A stretch of DNA of 64,000 nt. It comes from Lachnospiraceae bacterium. GTDB lineage: Bacteria; Bacillota; Clostridia; Lachnospirales; Lachnospiraceae. Shown here piece after piece: positions 63,836 through 64,000 of this stretch. Numbering within the stretch: position 1 is the stretch's first letter; each line of letters begins with the position of its first letter. Both the position numbers and the translations under genes were made by a program. The notes beneath the pieces are model-generated. The model was given only the letters and a program-made list of their open reading frames with translations, ran no database searches and was not told the DNA's origin. Where the stretch lies: the NCBI GenBank assembly GCA_017437065.1, contig JAFSBX010000141.1:62001-126000 (forward strand), written 5' to 3'.

Positions 63836-64000
63836 ATGGATAAAATTTATGTAGTATATTGGTCACAAACAGGAAACACTTTAGCGATGGCAGAAGCTGT
63901 TGGAAAAGGAATTACCGAAGCAGGAAAAGAAGCGGCTGTTCTGGAAGTAACAAGTGCATCAGCAGATGATTTAAAATCTGCAAAAGCATTTGCACTCGGC
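63836..64000 (+). CDS. Flavodoxin, N-terminal part
   Basis: 55 residues are visible; the gene runs past the window. The phosphate-binding loop SQTGNT near residue 10 binds FMN. TGGAGG site. Electron carrier; the palindromes ahead suggest dedicated control. Confidence 0.9.
   Translation, partial: MDKIYVVYWSQTGNTLAMAEAVGKGITEAGKEAAVLEVTSASADDLKSAKAFALG

Noticed and set aside
1-64000. CRISPR arrays, insertion sequences or prophage
   Set aside because: No regularly spaced repeats, transposase, integrase or structural phage genes were seen.

Overview
The window looks like chromosomal DNA of a spore-forming, low-G+C member of the Clostridia, most likely a Lachnospiraceae bacterium. The evidence is the spoIIGA-sigE pair and sigG, strong GGAGG ribosome binding sites with TTG and GTG starts, sigma-A promoters, a split shikimate kinase/dehydroquinase gene arrangement resolved as a fusion, DUF5688 and DUF4250 proteins, and core operons arranged as in Firmicutes. 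No phage, insertion sequence or CRISPR array was seen.

Layout. 2-9833: a translation/rRNA-modification and Ser/Thr signalling operon (fmt end, zinc metallopeptidase, rsmB, rlmN, prpC, prkC, rsgA), interrupted at 3.6-5.8 kb by an A+T-rich two-gene insert with its own promoter (a P-loop ATPase plus an unrecognised partner). 9866-11877: ychF and lgt. 11987-23961: the division and cell-wall cluster (mraZ, rsmH, ftsL, two class B PBPs, mraY, murD, ftsW, divIB/ftsQ, ftsZ) without murG or murB. 24063-26600: an unusual cytidylate-kinase-like fusion and a chemotaxis receptor. 26725-29972: the sporulation block (spoIIGA, sigE, a small gene, sigG, a YlmC/YmxH-type gene). 29973-33700: nrdR, a YqeG phosphatase, aroE, an aroK-aroQ fusion and efp. 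33784-35144: a structured leader, a DUF5688 gene and tRNA-Arg(CCG).

From 35.2 kb the window is accessory in character: an SH3b protein; a metal-responsive ArsR/HMA/P-type ATPase operon; an MBL hydrolase and diguanylate cyclase; a nucleotidyltransferase-like protein lacking its acidic dyad; an MNT-HEPN pair; a FliB-like protein; a LytTR two-component system beside a CPBP protease with a direct-repeat operator; an EAL phosphodiesterase; a LexA-type-controlled Y-family polymerase with YolD; a 29-residue type I-like toxin; clpB behind a CIRCE-like site; LysM, DUF4250, ferredoxin-ASKHA and coiled-coil genes; a polysaccharide deacetylase; a TetR-controlled ABC exporter; and the start of a flavodoxin gene.

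The strongest candidates for something undescribed are the ATPase/partner insert (3616-5784), the structured leader of the DUF5688 gene (33784-33893), the kinase/ParB-like fusion (24063-24941) and the LytTR repeat/terminator/CPBP arrangement (47023-48093). All functional statements rest on reading motifs by eye; no database search or folding calculation was run.
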